Assembly (NCBI GenBank): GCA_009746045.1
Contig: RPFO01000312.1
Span: forward strand, 1,559,639 to 1,623,638
Reading direction: 5' to 3'
Source: Mesostigma viride
Lineage: Eukaryota > Streptophyta > Mesostigmatophyceae > Mesostigmatales > Mesostigmataceae
DNA length: 64,000 nt
Both the position numbers and the translations under genes were made by a program. Below the pieces are notes generated by a model, which searched no databases, was not told the origin of the DNA, and saw only the letters and a program-made list of their open reading frames with translations. Every line of letters starts with the position of its first letter. Within the stretch, counting starts at the first letter, position 1. Positions 22,620 through 33,015 of this stretch are shown here, one piece after another.

Positions 22620-23095
22620 ATATGGCTGAGTAACTTTTAGAGCGAGATTTAGACGGTTTAGGTCAATAACAAACTGGAGTGGTCATTTTTTTTGGAAATC
22701 AATTCAAGTGACAACCAGTATCGGATGAAAAGCGGTCTCCTCTGCGCCGCGCTTGCATGTGGCTGAGTTTCTCGACCCAGGTGGCCCTCCAGTTCGATCA
22801 TCACCTTCGGGTTTCTCAAGCAACTGTTGCTTCCGCACATTGCAGGCGGATTGAGTCGGGTGCTGGTTCTTTCAGCGATAAAATTAAGTGAGACAACTAT
22901 TCCTGGACGCAGGGCGTTCCAACATCGTGGAACGACTAGGGTAGTTGTCAGAGAGGAAAGACGCGAAGATCGACCGCGGGAGCCGTGTGGCTATCTGTAG
23001 GAAGACCTGCATCAGGAGGGAGACAGATGGTTACAAACATTGAACAGTCAGATTGTGTGTAACTAGATAGAATAGACCGGTAGGATTGTGTGCAC
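22620..23095. other. no gene; ends in a LINE 3' terminus
   Basis: The last bases, AGACCGGTAGGATTGTGTGC at 23076-23095, match the 3' end of the full LINE at about 29522 and run straight into the compound repeat. A short truncated LINE copy therefore probably seeded it. Confidence 0.5.
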
Positions 23096-23466
23096 CCATC
23101 CAACCAACCAACCAACCAACCAACCATCCATCCATCCATCCGTACGTACGTACGTACGTACGTACGTACGTACGTACGTCCATCCATCCATCCATCCATC
23201 CATCCATCCATCCATCCATCCATCCATCCATTTATCCATCCATCCATTTATCCATCCATCCATCCATCCATCCATCCATCCATCCATCCATCCATCCATC
23301 CATCCATCCATCCATCCATCCATCCATCCATCCATCCATCCATCCATCCATCCATCCATCCATCCATCCATCCATTCATCCATCCATCCATCCATCCATC
23401 CATCCATCCATCCATCCATCCATCCATCCATCCATCCATCCATCCATCCATCCACCCATCCATCCA
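23096..23466. repeat. compound microsatellite: CCAA, CATC, ACGT, CATC units
   Basis: (CCAA)n is followed by a short CATC run, then a (CGTA)n run at about 23141-23180, then a long (CATC)n with point interruptions. IHPS and MDGW ORFs are translations of the repeat. Confidence 0.97.
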
Positions 23467-23706
23467 AATCCGAAAGGCTTGCATCACTCCCCGGAAAGGA
23501 GAACTTTTGCGGATGACTGTAGGTGTCAGTTGGCGATGCCCTAGGATCCGGAGACGTCCGTCCTATAGTCAGCAAAATTGGTGCGAGAGGTCCCCAGTTC
23601 GATTCCGGCCTGGATTCATTTGCAGATCGCGTTTTTCCGCGTTTTCCGCGGACCGGCACTGAACGCAAATGGTTTTCACCTTTGCGGCGTGCCAAATTAG
23701 AATATA
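23467..23706 (+). repeat. candidate tRNA-derived SINE, copy 1
   Basis: This 240-bp unit is repeated at 23862-24103 with few differences (a 3-bp GCC indel and single changes). It contains a tRNA-like stretch: TATAGTCAGCAAAATTGGT resembles an A box and D arm, and GGTCCCCAGTTCGATTCC contains a B-box-like GTTCGATTCC. Spacing is shorter than in a whole tRNA, and no anticodon arm was found. Both copies sit beside (CATC)n arrays. It is not a functional tRNA as far as I can see. Confidence 0.5.
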
Positions 23707-23861
23707 CGCTTGGCTGATCTCGATAGTACCGGCTACGCCCCCTTCTCAAGAAGGTTCCAGCCGTGTTCAGCCCGTCTCACGTTTCGAGACTGAACAAGTC
23801 TCGAGTGCAGACACGTGTGTAGTACTCCTACACACAGATCTCGAATGATTTATCTAGTACC

Positions 23862-24103
23862 AAATCCGAAAGGCTTGCATCACTCCCCGGAAAGGAGAAC
23901 TTTTGCGGATGACTGTAGGTGTCAGTTGGCGATGCCCTAGGATCCGCCGGAGACGTCCGTCCTATAGTCAGCAAAATTGGTGCGAGAGGTCCCCAGTTCG
24001 ATTCCGGCCTGGATTCATTTGCAGATCGCGTTTTTCCGCGTTTTCCGCGGACCGGCACTGAACACAAATGGTTTTCACCTTTGCGGCGTGCCAAATCAGA
24101 ATC
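23862..24103 (+). repeat. candidate tRNA-derived SINE, copy 2
   Basis: Second copy of the 240-bp unit, ending directly in (CATC)n at 24104. The intervening 23707-23861 holds small inverted repeats such as GTGTGTAGTACTCCTACACAC-type arms near 23815, and no gene. Confidence 0.5.
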
Positions 24104-24271
24104 CACCCATCCATCCATCCATCCATCCATCCATCCATCCATCCATCCATCCATCCATCCATCCATCCATCCATCCATCCATCCATCCATCCATCCATCC
24201 ATCCATCCATCCATCCATCCATCCATCCATCCATCCATCCATCCATCCATCCATCCATCCATCCATCCATC
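24104..24271. repeat. (CATC)n microsatellite
   Basis: About 168 bp of CATC units lying between the SINE-like unit and the 5' end of the full LINE. Confidence 0.97.
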
Positions 24272-24476
24272 GATCGTATTTGGTATGTGGCGAGCTATGG
24301 ATGCCGAGAATGCTCATAACTTTTACATCCGGGCATGAAATTTGGTCGGGTGAATTGCAGTAGAAGCGTCTTTTGATGACGAACACGATGATATAATTTT
24401 CAGCCGCCATCGCCCAAGATTTAGCGCAATATCATAGAACGCAGCGCAGGCAGGGATCGTATTTTCCGGAATCTAG

Positions 24477-25853
24477 CCATGGCGGAATCACCATCCGCCG
24501 CCTCCCACTCCCCCGCCGATGGGGAGGATTCAGCGCCTCATACCATTACGCAACTAGTCGACGCTGTGGACACCATTGCGACCCAGCCACCGCCTGCTGA
24601 AGCCGCCGGCCATTAACGTCTCGTCTAAGCGGCATTGCGTCGGCCCAGCCGACGAGATGGATAGCCAGATCCCTCCGCCTTCGGCTCATTTTTCCAGCGA
24701 GGATATCCGTGAGGACGACCCCCTTGACGACGACGACGACGACGACGACGACATTGACGACGCTGAGTTTAACCCATGCAGCGGACTTCATGCCTGGCGA
24801 GGCTGTCGCCGAGCACCGGTTCTTTTCGCTTACCGCCGAGCAGGTGCAGGCTATCCTGCACCTCATGAACGACAACAAAACTCCGATCTATTTTCCTAGC
24901 ACGCTTGGCGAGACCATTTCAGTGGACGAGCTCGCCGCCATGGATGAGCCACAGCTTCGACTTTCTGTTTTACTGAGCCACGCGCAGGCCCCTTGCCTCC
25001 GGGCACTCTTTGCCGCTTTCTAGGACGCCGAGCACGGCACCGCCAACACCCCCGATGCTTCCCCGGAAGCAGACCTGCACAAGCTCAATAAGAAAGTCGC
25101 AGACATGGCTGCCCAACTCGGCGCCTTGTCCACCGCTATCCGTCAAGACACTGCTGAGCTCCACTCCAGCATTGCCGAGGTCAAGGCCGCCCTGACCAGC
25201 CCGCCCCAGCCAGCCGCCCCCGCACCGGCCACCAGCTACGCTAACATGGTGAAACAGACGGACATTGCCAACCTGATGGAAGATGCCGCACGCAGGGGGG
25301 CTGCAGCCCACAAGACTGCTGTCGAGGAGGACCAGCGCTCACGCAGTATAGTGGTCCGGTATTTCGAGGTCGCGCAGCAGCCCGAAACGGACCTGATGCT
25401 AGCGCAACGCCTGTACCACAGCCTCATCGTGGGCCGGCTGCATCTGGGCAACGAACGCATCCGCATTGAGTCGGCCGCCTGGATGGCGGGCCAGCCTGGC
25501 CCCATCCGGGTGACCTTCGCGAATGTGGCCAGCAAGGTGAAGGTACTCCAGGCCCGCAAGCTCCTGGGCGGGAGAAACGCGCCGAGCCTCGACGACCTAC
25601 TCGATCTCCCCGGCCCAGCTCGTCATGCATCAAGAACGGCTTGCTGGGCAGCGACGTGGCCGTCAAGGCCAGGCGCGATGGCATTCGCAAGGTCTACGTC
25701 CGCCTCGTCAACGATACCCCCGTGCTCTTCATCAACGGTCAGCGCACGGATGTGCAGGCTCCTAACAAGCGGCACAAGCCGGGCCGTACCAGGCATGCCC
25801 CAGCTGCATCATCATCGTCTACGCACGTCCCGGGTATGGATGGCGCCCGGTAA
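24477..25853 (+). pseudogene. LINE ORF1 (L1-like nucleic-acid binding protein), frameshifted
   Basis: Starts at the ATG of MAESPSAASHSPADGED. Later pieces are in other frames: an acidic run (EDDPLDDDDDDDDDI), a helical part (EHRFFSLTAEQVQAILHLMN), a coiled coil (LHKLNKKVADMAAQLGAL) and an RRM-like part (RSRSIVVRYFEVAQQ, then GPIRVTFANVASKVKVLQAR). A C-terminal domain with KVYVRLVNDTPVLFINGQ follows. Breaks lie near 24590, 24770, 25020 and 25625. The protein would coat LINE RNA. Its C-terminal P-V-x-F/W motif also marks the ORF1 copies at 35.97, 39.35 and 40.5 kb. Confidence 0.75.
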
Positions 25854-26139
25854 GGGCACACCCTCGCGGCCTCGCGGTACGATAGGCTTTGGGCATAGCC
25901 TTTAATCAACAAGCCCCTTTCCATCCTCATGTCGCACCGTGCGAGCATGATTAGGATGCAAGGTCGCCAGGCACGCCACGGTCAACCTTCCCGCCAATTT
26001 ACCAGCCACAAACGCCTCTTGGCCCGCCTTGAGCGGGATGAGGCCCTGTCGACACGCCGGCGACCCCAGCCAGGACGGAGACGACGCATATCCGCCCTGA
26101 AAGAAAGACTCCATGCGTTGACAAGCTTGAACCCCAATC

Positions 26140-26195
26140 GCCACCCTCCCCCTCCCCCCCACCCCCACCCCCACCCCCACCCCCACCCCCCCGCT
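26140..26195. repeat. C-rich run, (CCCCCA)n
   Basis: Short cytosine-rich tract between LINE ORF1 and ORF2. Confidence 0.9.
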
Positions 26196-26211
26196 AATAG
26201 GGCAACGGCCC

Positions 26212-29200
26212 ATTCTTGGTATTGCAAGCTTTAATGTGCGCACTCTCCCTGCAGATCCTTCTACGAGCTCGGCGGCACCCCAGCACGCCAACGCGTCGAC
26301 GAGCTGATCGCCCTGTGCGCCGACAACAAGATCGCTGTTCTTGGAGTCCAGGAGCACCGACGCACCGTTGACCCTCAGCACGCGGTCAACGGTCTGCTGG
26401 TCGACGACCTGCGTGCAGGCTGGCGGTTCCACTATGGTGGCGGCGACGCGCCGGGCCAAGGTGGTGTGGGCCTCTTGTGCTCGCCGGCAGCATCAGAGCA
26501 GCTCCAGTCCATCGTGCTGCGGTCCCCGCGTGTGCTAGTGGCCACTTTTTCGGCCACTGAGGGCCATTCACACCACACGCTAACCGTTATCGTGGGATAT
26601 GCACCACATGCGGGTCGAGCTCAGGCGGAACGTGAGGCCTTCTTCGACGCCCTCAAGGAGGAGGAGGCCAACATCCCAGCTCGGCACTTCCTGGTTATGC
26701 TGCTCGACGCCAACGCCACGCTGCCAGTTGGCACTGGGGGCGCTCAGTATTCCCCAACCAACACGACAGCCAACGGTAACACGCCTTTATTTGCGAATCT
26801 GCTGGCAGAATCTGCGCTGGTTGCATGCAATGCTTCTTTCGCACGCCCCGCTGAGCAGCTGGCCACCTTTTTTGGGCCGTCGGATCGGGTGGTGTGCCTT
26901 GATTATATCTGCGTACGTCGGGCTCAGCGCCCCTCAGTTGTCGATGCTCGCGTCCTGCAAGATTCTGTCAGCACGGTGGAATCTGATCATCGTCTCGTGC
27001 TCGCTCGCATCAGATTGCGGTTTCCTGGGGTGAAACCGTCGCGACAGCTGGCACCTCAGCCAGATCTGAAAGTGCTCCGGATTGTGCTGAAGGATGCCGA
27101 CAAGATGTCAGCAGCAGCAGAGCAGGCCGCTATGTCGCACAGGGATGATTTCCTGGCCGTATTCGACGCCGGGGCAGCCGACAGCAGTTACACGCCATTC
27201 CGCCGCCGGGGGATATTTCAGTGATCCTCCGTGGTGTCGCCGCCAAGTATCGCCTGGCTGCCCGCACCCTCCCCACCTTGCCTCCGCGCCGGCAGCTTGC
27301 TGTCCACCGTCACGCACCGACAGTGGTCGCCGCCAGGCAGATGCTCCGCCGCAACAGAGATCCGATCGCCAAACCTGGGCTGCAAGCAGCTCTGAGGGCC
27401 GCCTACGAGCAGGCTGAGAAGGCAGATGCTCAGCAGATGGTCAAGGACCTGCGCAGCTGCTGCCAGCAGAAGCACGACGGCAAGGGGGCCTGGTTCTGGT
27501 ACAAGCGCCTCGGGCACCCGGACGGCCTCGGCCGGCCCCACCGCCACGACGTCCCCGGCGCCCCAGCCAAGCGGCTTCGTACCTGGGCCACGGCCACGGC
27601 CGAGGTCGTGGGGACAGCTGCGCCGCCCCCACCCCTGCTCCCAGCCGCCGCCGCCCGCCCGGCCGCCCTGGCCGGCCCCGGCCGGCCGCTGGGCCCCCGG
27701 CCCCGCCTAGGTCAGCGGCGGACTACCTAGTCCCCCCGCTGGTCGGCCCACTTGGCGACCCGTCTGAGATGCCTCCTTTCACCTCTCGCGAGGTCACGGA
27801 GGCGGTCCAGCGCCTGCGTTATGACGCAGCCACCGGCTCTGACGAGATTCCGGCCGCAGTTGTAAAACTTGCAGCCGAATTCGAGGACACAGGTGTTATG
27901 CTGCTCTTCCGGGACATCTGCAACCGCCTTCTGCTGTCGTCGCAACCACCTCCAGCGGCCTGGCAACACAGTTTTCGCACGATGCTGTACAAGAACAAGG
28001 GGTCGCCTGCCGACCCCGGCAACTACAGAGGGGTGTGCATTCAAAGTGCCCCCCTCAAGCTTCTTATGCGGCTCATCCTGAACCGCCTGCGCACGGCCCT
28101 GGACGGTCACCTCAGCGAGACTCAGCACGGCTTCCGTTCAGGTCGCAACACAGTACAGGCGCTCTTCGCTACTCGCCGACTGGTGGAGGAACTGCAACGC
28201 CTTCAGCCTGGTGAGTCCCCTTTGCACCTTGTGCTGGTGGACTTCATCAAAGCCTTCGATTCGGTTTTCTGGCCTGCGCTTTGGGACATCCTCGAGCTGT
28301 TCCGGATCCCCCGCCCCCTGATTGCTGTCATCCGCAACCTGTATGAAGGGTCCACCACTTCGGTGCGCACTTCTTACGGGACCACGCCACCATGCCCTTT
28401 ACAGAAGGGTGTGTGGCAGGGCTGCGTGCTGTCGCCCTACCTGTTCATTATTGTGGTCGAATACGTAATGATTCAGGCGCGCAAGCGATTTGCCCGCATC
28501 GTGGGTAGGGAACCAGGGGTGCAGGTTGCTAACAAATTCTGGCATGGCGGTGCGGACACGGAGATTCGGAGATTCGGCTGGCAGACATCATCTACGCAGA
28601 CAACACCACCCTCTTCGAGGACACTGCATGGGCACGTGCAGACATGGCTTGACTGCCTGGCTATCGAGGCCCGTGCAGTGGGGCTTGAGGTCAGCAAGAA
28701 CGGACAGAGGCCCTGGCGGTTGGGCTCACCACTCACCGCCGCCCCTCTATCTCCTAGACGGCTCTCGAGTCCTGTATCGGGACCGCGTTAAGCTGCTGGG
28801 CAGCCTGCTCCCCAGCTGCGAGGTTGATGTGGACCATCGCATCTCCCTCGCCTGGCACGCTTTACGCCAGTACCGGGCCCTGTGGCGCAAGCCCCTGGGC
28901 AAGATCGAGAAACAGGACCTGTTCAAGGTCCTCGTCCTTCCTGTTCTCACGTATGGGCCGAGACGTGGACCCTCACCGCCGACCTGGCCCGCAAGCTGGA
29001 CGGCGCGGTCACCAGCATGCTGCGTTCCATTTTCAGAGTAGGATATGCTGCTCATGTCCGCAATGAGGACCTGTACCAGGGCATGCCATATATCACCAGC
29101 ACCATTAAGCAGCGACGCCTGCAGCTAGTAGGGCACCTAGCTCGCACCAACCAGGTAGACACCTCACGTGGCCCCCCCGCAGGACTGCGACCAGCTCAGC

Positions 29201-29440
29201 CTGGCCGCGGGCACCTCCTGACGTGGGCCGGGCCCAGTGATGTTAGACCGGCGCCGCAAGGCCCGCACCTTCCAAGAACAGCTAGTAGAGGACATGGGGG
29301 GCCTAGGCCTCTCCGTGATTTGGAAGAAGATGATGGACAAGGCCAAGTGGGCCCAGGTCATAGAGGACAACGAGCCCCCCCCAGTGGGGAAGCGCCCGCG
29401 TGTGCAAACCCGTGGGAGGCACGCCAGACAGCTTCCCTAG
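26212..29440 (+). pseudogene. LINE ORF2: endonuclease and reverse transcriptase, frameshifted
   Basis: Endonuclease (26212-27040) shows IASFNVRTL, VQEHRR, GGVGLL, VIVGYAPHA, LVMLLDANA, DYICVRR and ESDHRLVLARI, the usual catalytic N, E, D/N and SDH positions, with one break near 26260. A linker follows (27221-27730). RT (27769 onward) shows LYKNKGSPADPGNYRGVCI, QHGFRSGRNT, LVDFIKAFDSVFW and GVWQGCVLSPYLFIIV. The catalytic box reads IIYADNTTLF in another frame, so YADD has become YADN. The C-terminal part has KQRRLQLVGHLAR and ends LGLSVIWKKMMDKAKWAQVI, related to the ORF2 ends at 36.6 and 37.3 kb. Breaks near 28570, 28645, 28970 and 29170 leave no intact frame. Confidence 0.85.
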
Positions 29441-29540
29441 GGCAGCGTGCGGCTGTCTAGATAGATGTTGTAGTTAGAATGCTGTTAGATAGATGTCGTA
29501 GGTAGCTGATGTAGATAGATTAGACCGGTAGGACTGTTTG

Positions 29541-30084
29541 CACCCATCCATCCATCCATCGGGGTTAATGCTCCGTGACTCCCCAACGGGAGCACGAGTC
29601 TTATTATAATTAATTAATTAATCCATCCATCCATCCGGCCATCCATCCATCCATCCATCCATCCATCCATCCATCCATCCATCCATCCATCCATCCATCC
29701 ATCCATCCATCCATCCATCCATCCATCCATCCATCCATCCATCCATCCATCCATCCATCCATGCATCCATCCATCCATCCATCCATCCATCCATCCATCC
29801 ATCCATCCATCCATCCATCCATCCATCCATCCATCCATCCATCCATCCATCCATCCATCCATCCATCCATCCATCCATCCATCCATCCATCCATCCATCC
29901 ATCCATCCATCCATCCATCCATCCATCCATCCATCCATCCATCCATCCATCCATCCATCCATCCATCCATCCATCCATCCATCCATCCATCCATCCATCC
30001 ATCCATCCATCCATCCATCCATCCATCCATCCATCCATCCATCCATCCATCCATCCATCCATCCATCCATCCATCCATCCATCG
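29541..30084. repeat. (CATC)n array, LINE tail, with inserted hairpin unit
   Basis: About 450 bp of nearly pure CATC from 29625 to 30083. It is preceded at 29560-29624 by a hairpin unit plus an ATTA-rich stretch that splits off a short CATC run. Confidence 0.97.
29560..29612 (+). repeat. family C LINE 3' end (hairpin plus ATTA tail)
   Basis: The unit contains GCTCCGTGACTCCCC and AACGGGAGC (arms GCTCC.. and ..GGGAGC) followed by an AATTAATT tail. It lies inside the CATC array, so it is probably a severely truncated LINE insertion. A second copy is at 30084-30135 and complementary copies are at 40060 and 41785. Confidence 0.7.
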
Positions 30085-30135
30085 GGGTTAATGCTCCGTG
30101 ACTACCCAACGGGAGCACGAATTAATTAATTAACT
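30084..30135 (+). repeat. family C LINE 3' end, second copy
   Basis: Same hairpin with one change (ACTACCC for ACTCCCC) followed directly by AATTAATTAATTAA. Sequence at 30136-30390 is A-rich with no gene. Confidence 0.7.
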
Positions 30136-30394
30136 ATCAAACAATAAAAAGGCTTGTAGACCAAAAGGATGAAGAAATACGAAGGGTTGAAAAAGCTTTA
30201 GTGATGCATGTATTTTTTACCAGTCCCCACGAGGGTGACCTTCGGGGTTAATTTGGGGTCACTTTGCTAAATAATATGAAAAGGAAAACCAGGAAGTATA
30301 AGTAAAAACAAATCAAACAAAAATAGTGACAACAACAACAATAATAATGAGAAAAAAATTTAAAAAGAAAGAGGTCATTGCTGGGATATATTGC

Positions 30395-30482
30395 CCGGAC
30401 CCATAGTCCGGAAACTGGGCGATATATCGCCCAGTTTGACCCCCGGTGGCGCGGCGCTTAATTCCAGGAGCGCCGCGCCACC
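30395..30482. other. three consecutive perfect inverted repeats
   Basis: CCGGAC/GTCCGG arms at 30395-30400 and 30406-30411. A 26-bp perfect palindrome at 30412-30437 (AACTGGGC, GATATATC, GCCCAGTT). 14-bp arms GGTGGCGCGGCGCT/AGCGCCGCGCCACC at 30445-30458 and 30469-30482. The right arm of the last one is also the outer end of the element at 30463-31760. Confidence 0.9.
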
Positions 30483-31760
30483 CGTGACGGATGTAAGTTG
30501 TCCGGTGGGTCTGGGAACACTTAGGGACGAAGGTGATGCATAGGTTTGGGGGTAATATTCGCCATAGCCTGGTAATTACAACGTGTATTGAGAAAGTATC
30601 ACGTGACTTTGGCGGGAAATTTTCACTCGCGCGCGCGTAACTAGATATGGCTGCCAGCGTGCCGTTGTCATGGAAATTTGCGTCTCGCGGCTTGTAACGG
30701 TTCAGAATGTTGCTCAGAATGATGATGCGTGATTTTCGTAGGTCAGGGGTGGCCAGATGTATAGCATTGGGAAAATACAGGTAGGGAATTACTGATTTCT
30801 TGGTCGCCAGTACCAGATGAGTAATGGCACGTCATATTTGGATTTTCTTCTTATGGCCGGGCAGGCTTCGCCAGCCCGAGCACCCAGTTTTGGTACTGGA
30901 CATCCGCAGCAGCGTCCCTGTGAATTCGGATGCGTTTATAGGTCATCTTTGCACAGAACATCAACCTGGTAATCATGGTGGATGCATGCATTATCAGGCT
31001 ATGGCGGCCTATGCCTGGAAAGCATTAGCCCGTGTGAGATATGAGGGTCCCGGCCAGCATAACCCGGAAAGGTCGTGATCGAGCCAGGTACGGCAACGTG
31101 TTTGCATGTCGTTTGCACGGGAATCTGTCGTTTATGCATCCTTGTTTCACGAGTGTATCAGTGCCTCTTGCAGCAGGTTTCCATGCCTGCTGTATGAGTG
31201 CTATTAGCCCCAAATCTGCTCAGTTTGTGGTGTTTCTTTGGAGGATGCCATTCCGTTGGTGCTGGTTTAGCAACTTCTTTGTTTTCCAGCACTTTTGACA
31301 GTCCTATGTGGCTGTATACAATGCATAAGTGTGTGGCAATTCATGGATAGCTGCATACGCGCGCGTAACCCACACACGTAAGTGAGCGGATTATATAGGT
31401 CAGTTGGGCTATCCGTGCGGTCTGACCCAAGGAAAGCATGGTGGCACTATCTATTGACATTGTCCAACCCCAGAATAATTTTTTAGAACCCTCCCTGCAG
31501 GGGTAAACTACTAAGGGGATTTCCCTTGCCTGAAAATGATCGTCTTTTGGCCAACTTTGACATTAAATATCTTGCAAGCCACTTTATAAACTCATGATAT
31601 TATTGCATATTCTGAAAGCCCTTGAAGTGTAGATATTCCTAGCACCTTGGTTGGGGGTATTTGGAGTTGTGGTCTACGAGTTATGATTTTTTTCATTTTC
31701 AGGGGTCAAAAAATGCCAAAAACCCATTCCCGGACTATCGTTACTATCCCTACCAGCCAT
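30463..31760 (+). mobile_element. non-coding dispersed element, copy A
   Basis: This segment is present in inverted orientation at about 46890-48172. Shared words include CACGTGACTTTGGCGGGAAA, GCGTGATTTTCGTAGGTCA and AGCGCCGCGCCACCCGTGAC. The copies are moderately diverged, and no ORF is conserved between them. The superfamily is unknown. It could be a non-autonomous DNA element or an LTR-type fragment. Confidence 0.65.
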
Positions 31761-31789
31761 TTAGAATGTACTCCAGCACGCAAAATGTA

Positions 31790-32640
31790 CTTCGTACCGA
31801 AGTTGGTATTTTTATGCTGAAAATTGTCATGCATGATGTTTGCAACCAAAATAGACCTCGTACAAAGTTTGGTATCGATCGGACGTCATCTTTGTGACAT
31901 TTGCTAGCAATACAGGTACATTTTTGTCATTTTAAATTAAATTAAATAGTAATAAATAGGAAACAGTACTAAATCACGTCAAACCATCATGGATATTTGC
32001 AAGCAACCTAATTACCACTAGAATAGACCATGCACAAAGTTTGGGGTCAATCTGAACTCAAAATAGTGACGTTTGCTAGCATAAATACTGCATTTTTTGC
32101 CATTTTCAAGCATTTTGCTCAGTGTAAGCTACTAAACAAAATCAAACTACGTCATAAAGCTATGAAATGTTGAAAGCAATCTAAACACCACTAGATTAGA
32201 CCATGGGCCAAGTTTGGGCTCTGTTTGATGTCAAAATAGTGACGTTTGCTAGCATAAATGGTGCATTTTTTGCCATTTTCAAGCATTTTGCTCAGTGTAA
32301 GCTACTAAACAATATCAAACTATGTCAGAAAGCTATGAAATGTTGGAAGCAACCTAAACACCACTAGATTAGACCATGGGCCAAGTTTGGGCCCCGTTTG
32401 ATCTCAAAATAGTGACGTTCGCTAGCATAAATGGTGCAATTTTTGCCTTTTTCAAGCATTTTGGTAAGTATAGTTGCCTCAAACTATGTCAGAAAACTGT
32501 GAATTGTTGTAAATAACCTGTTTGCCACTACATTAGACCATCCTCAACTTGTAAGGTCAGGCATAGGTAAAGGTAGTGACATTTGCTAGCACTATATATG
32601 AGCATATTATGCCTCTTTTCGCATATACACATAAAAAATA
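31790..32640. repeat. 173-bp tandem repeat, about 4-5 copies
   Basis: AAATAGTGAC starts at 32061, 32234 and 32407 (period 173). Diverged units flank these at about 31890 and 32571. Each contains GTTTGCTAGCATAAAT and ATTTTGCTCAGTGTAAGC. AT-rich and non-coding. Confidence 0.85.
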
Positions 32641-33015
32641 ACAAGACAATATTAAATCATGGCCTTAATACAAGGTGTGCAAATGCAAATCACACCAGAT
32701 CGGATGACCAATGATGGGTGGCTGCATGCCAACACATCTACCAGGCTGCAGGGTGAGAGGCCACATCGCTACAAGACAGGAATCCTCGCAATTGCACACC
32801 GCTAGTACACTGCATACCCCAAGAGGATTTGGCTACAAGCCATAAAAGTTTGGCCATGCTAACACATTCTTCATCCAAGCAAAATGCAGCCTCTCCAAAC
32901 TCAACTCATTGATTTAAATGCAACTAGGCCAGGCGTGCATGCTCTACTTGCCGATAACCATGAGTAAACTTGTGTACCACTTCATTCCATGCGCCGGTAG
33001 ATGGCACCGTCTCAT
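32641..33015. other. no supported gene
   Basis: Downstream flank of the minus-strand gene that ends at 33016. Confidence 0.5.

Larger units (their letters stand above)
24275..29545 (+). mobile_element. near full-length L1-like LINE with (CATC)n tail
   Basis: The order is 5' UTR, ORF1 with an RRM-like nucleic-acid binding part, ORF2 with apurinic-type endonuclease and reverse transcriptase, and a 3' UTR running into (CATC)n. The 5' UTR word TGATATAATTTTC also precedes the ORF1 copy at 38 kb, which supports the 5' boundary. The same 3' end is seen truncated at 23076-23095. Several frame breaks make it inactive as read. The clade call (L1-like) rests on ORF1 and endonuclease type. Confidence 0.85.

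Noticed and set aside
23540-23620. Functional tRNA gene
   Set aside because: A- and B-box-like words are present, but there is no anticodon stem and no closed acceptor stem. Treated as SINE-like.
23096-24271. CRISPR-like direct repeats
   Set aside because: Eukaryotic context, 4-bp units, no spacers and no cas genes.
23063-24410. MDGW and IHPS repeat proteins
   Set aside because: Translations of (CATC)n. Same for 29610-30129.
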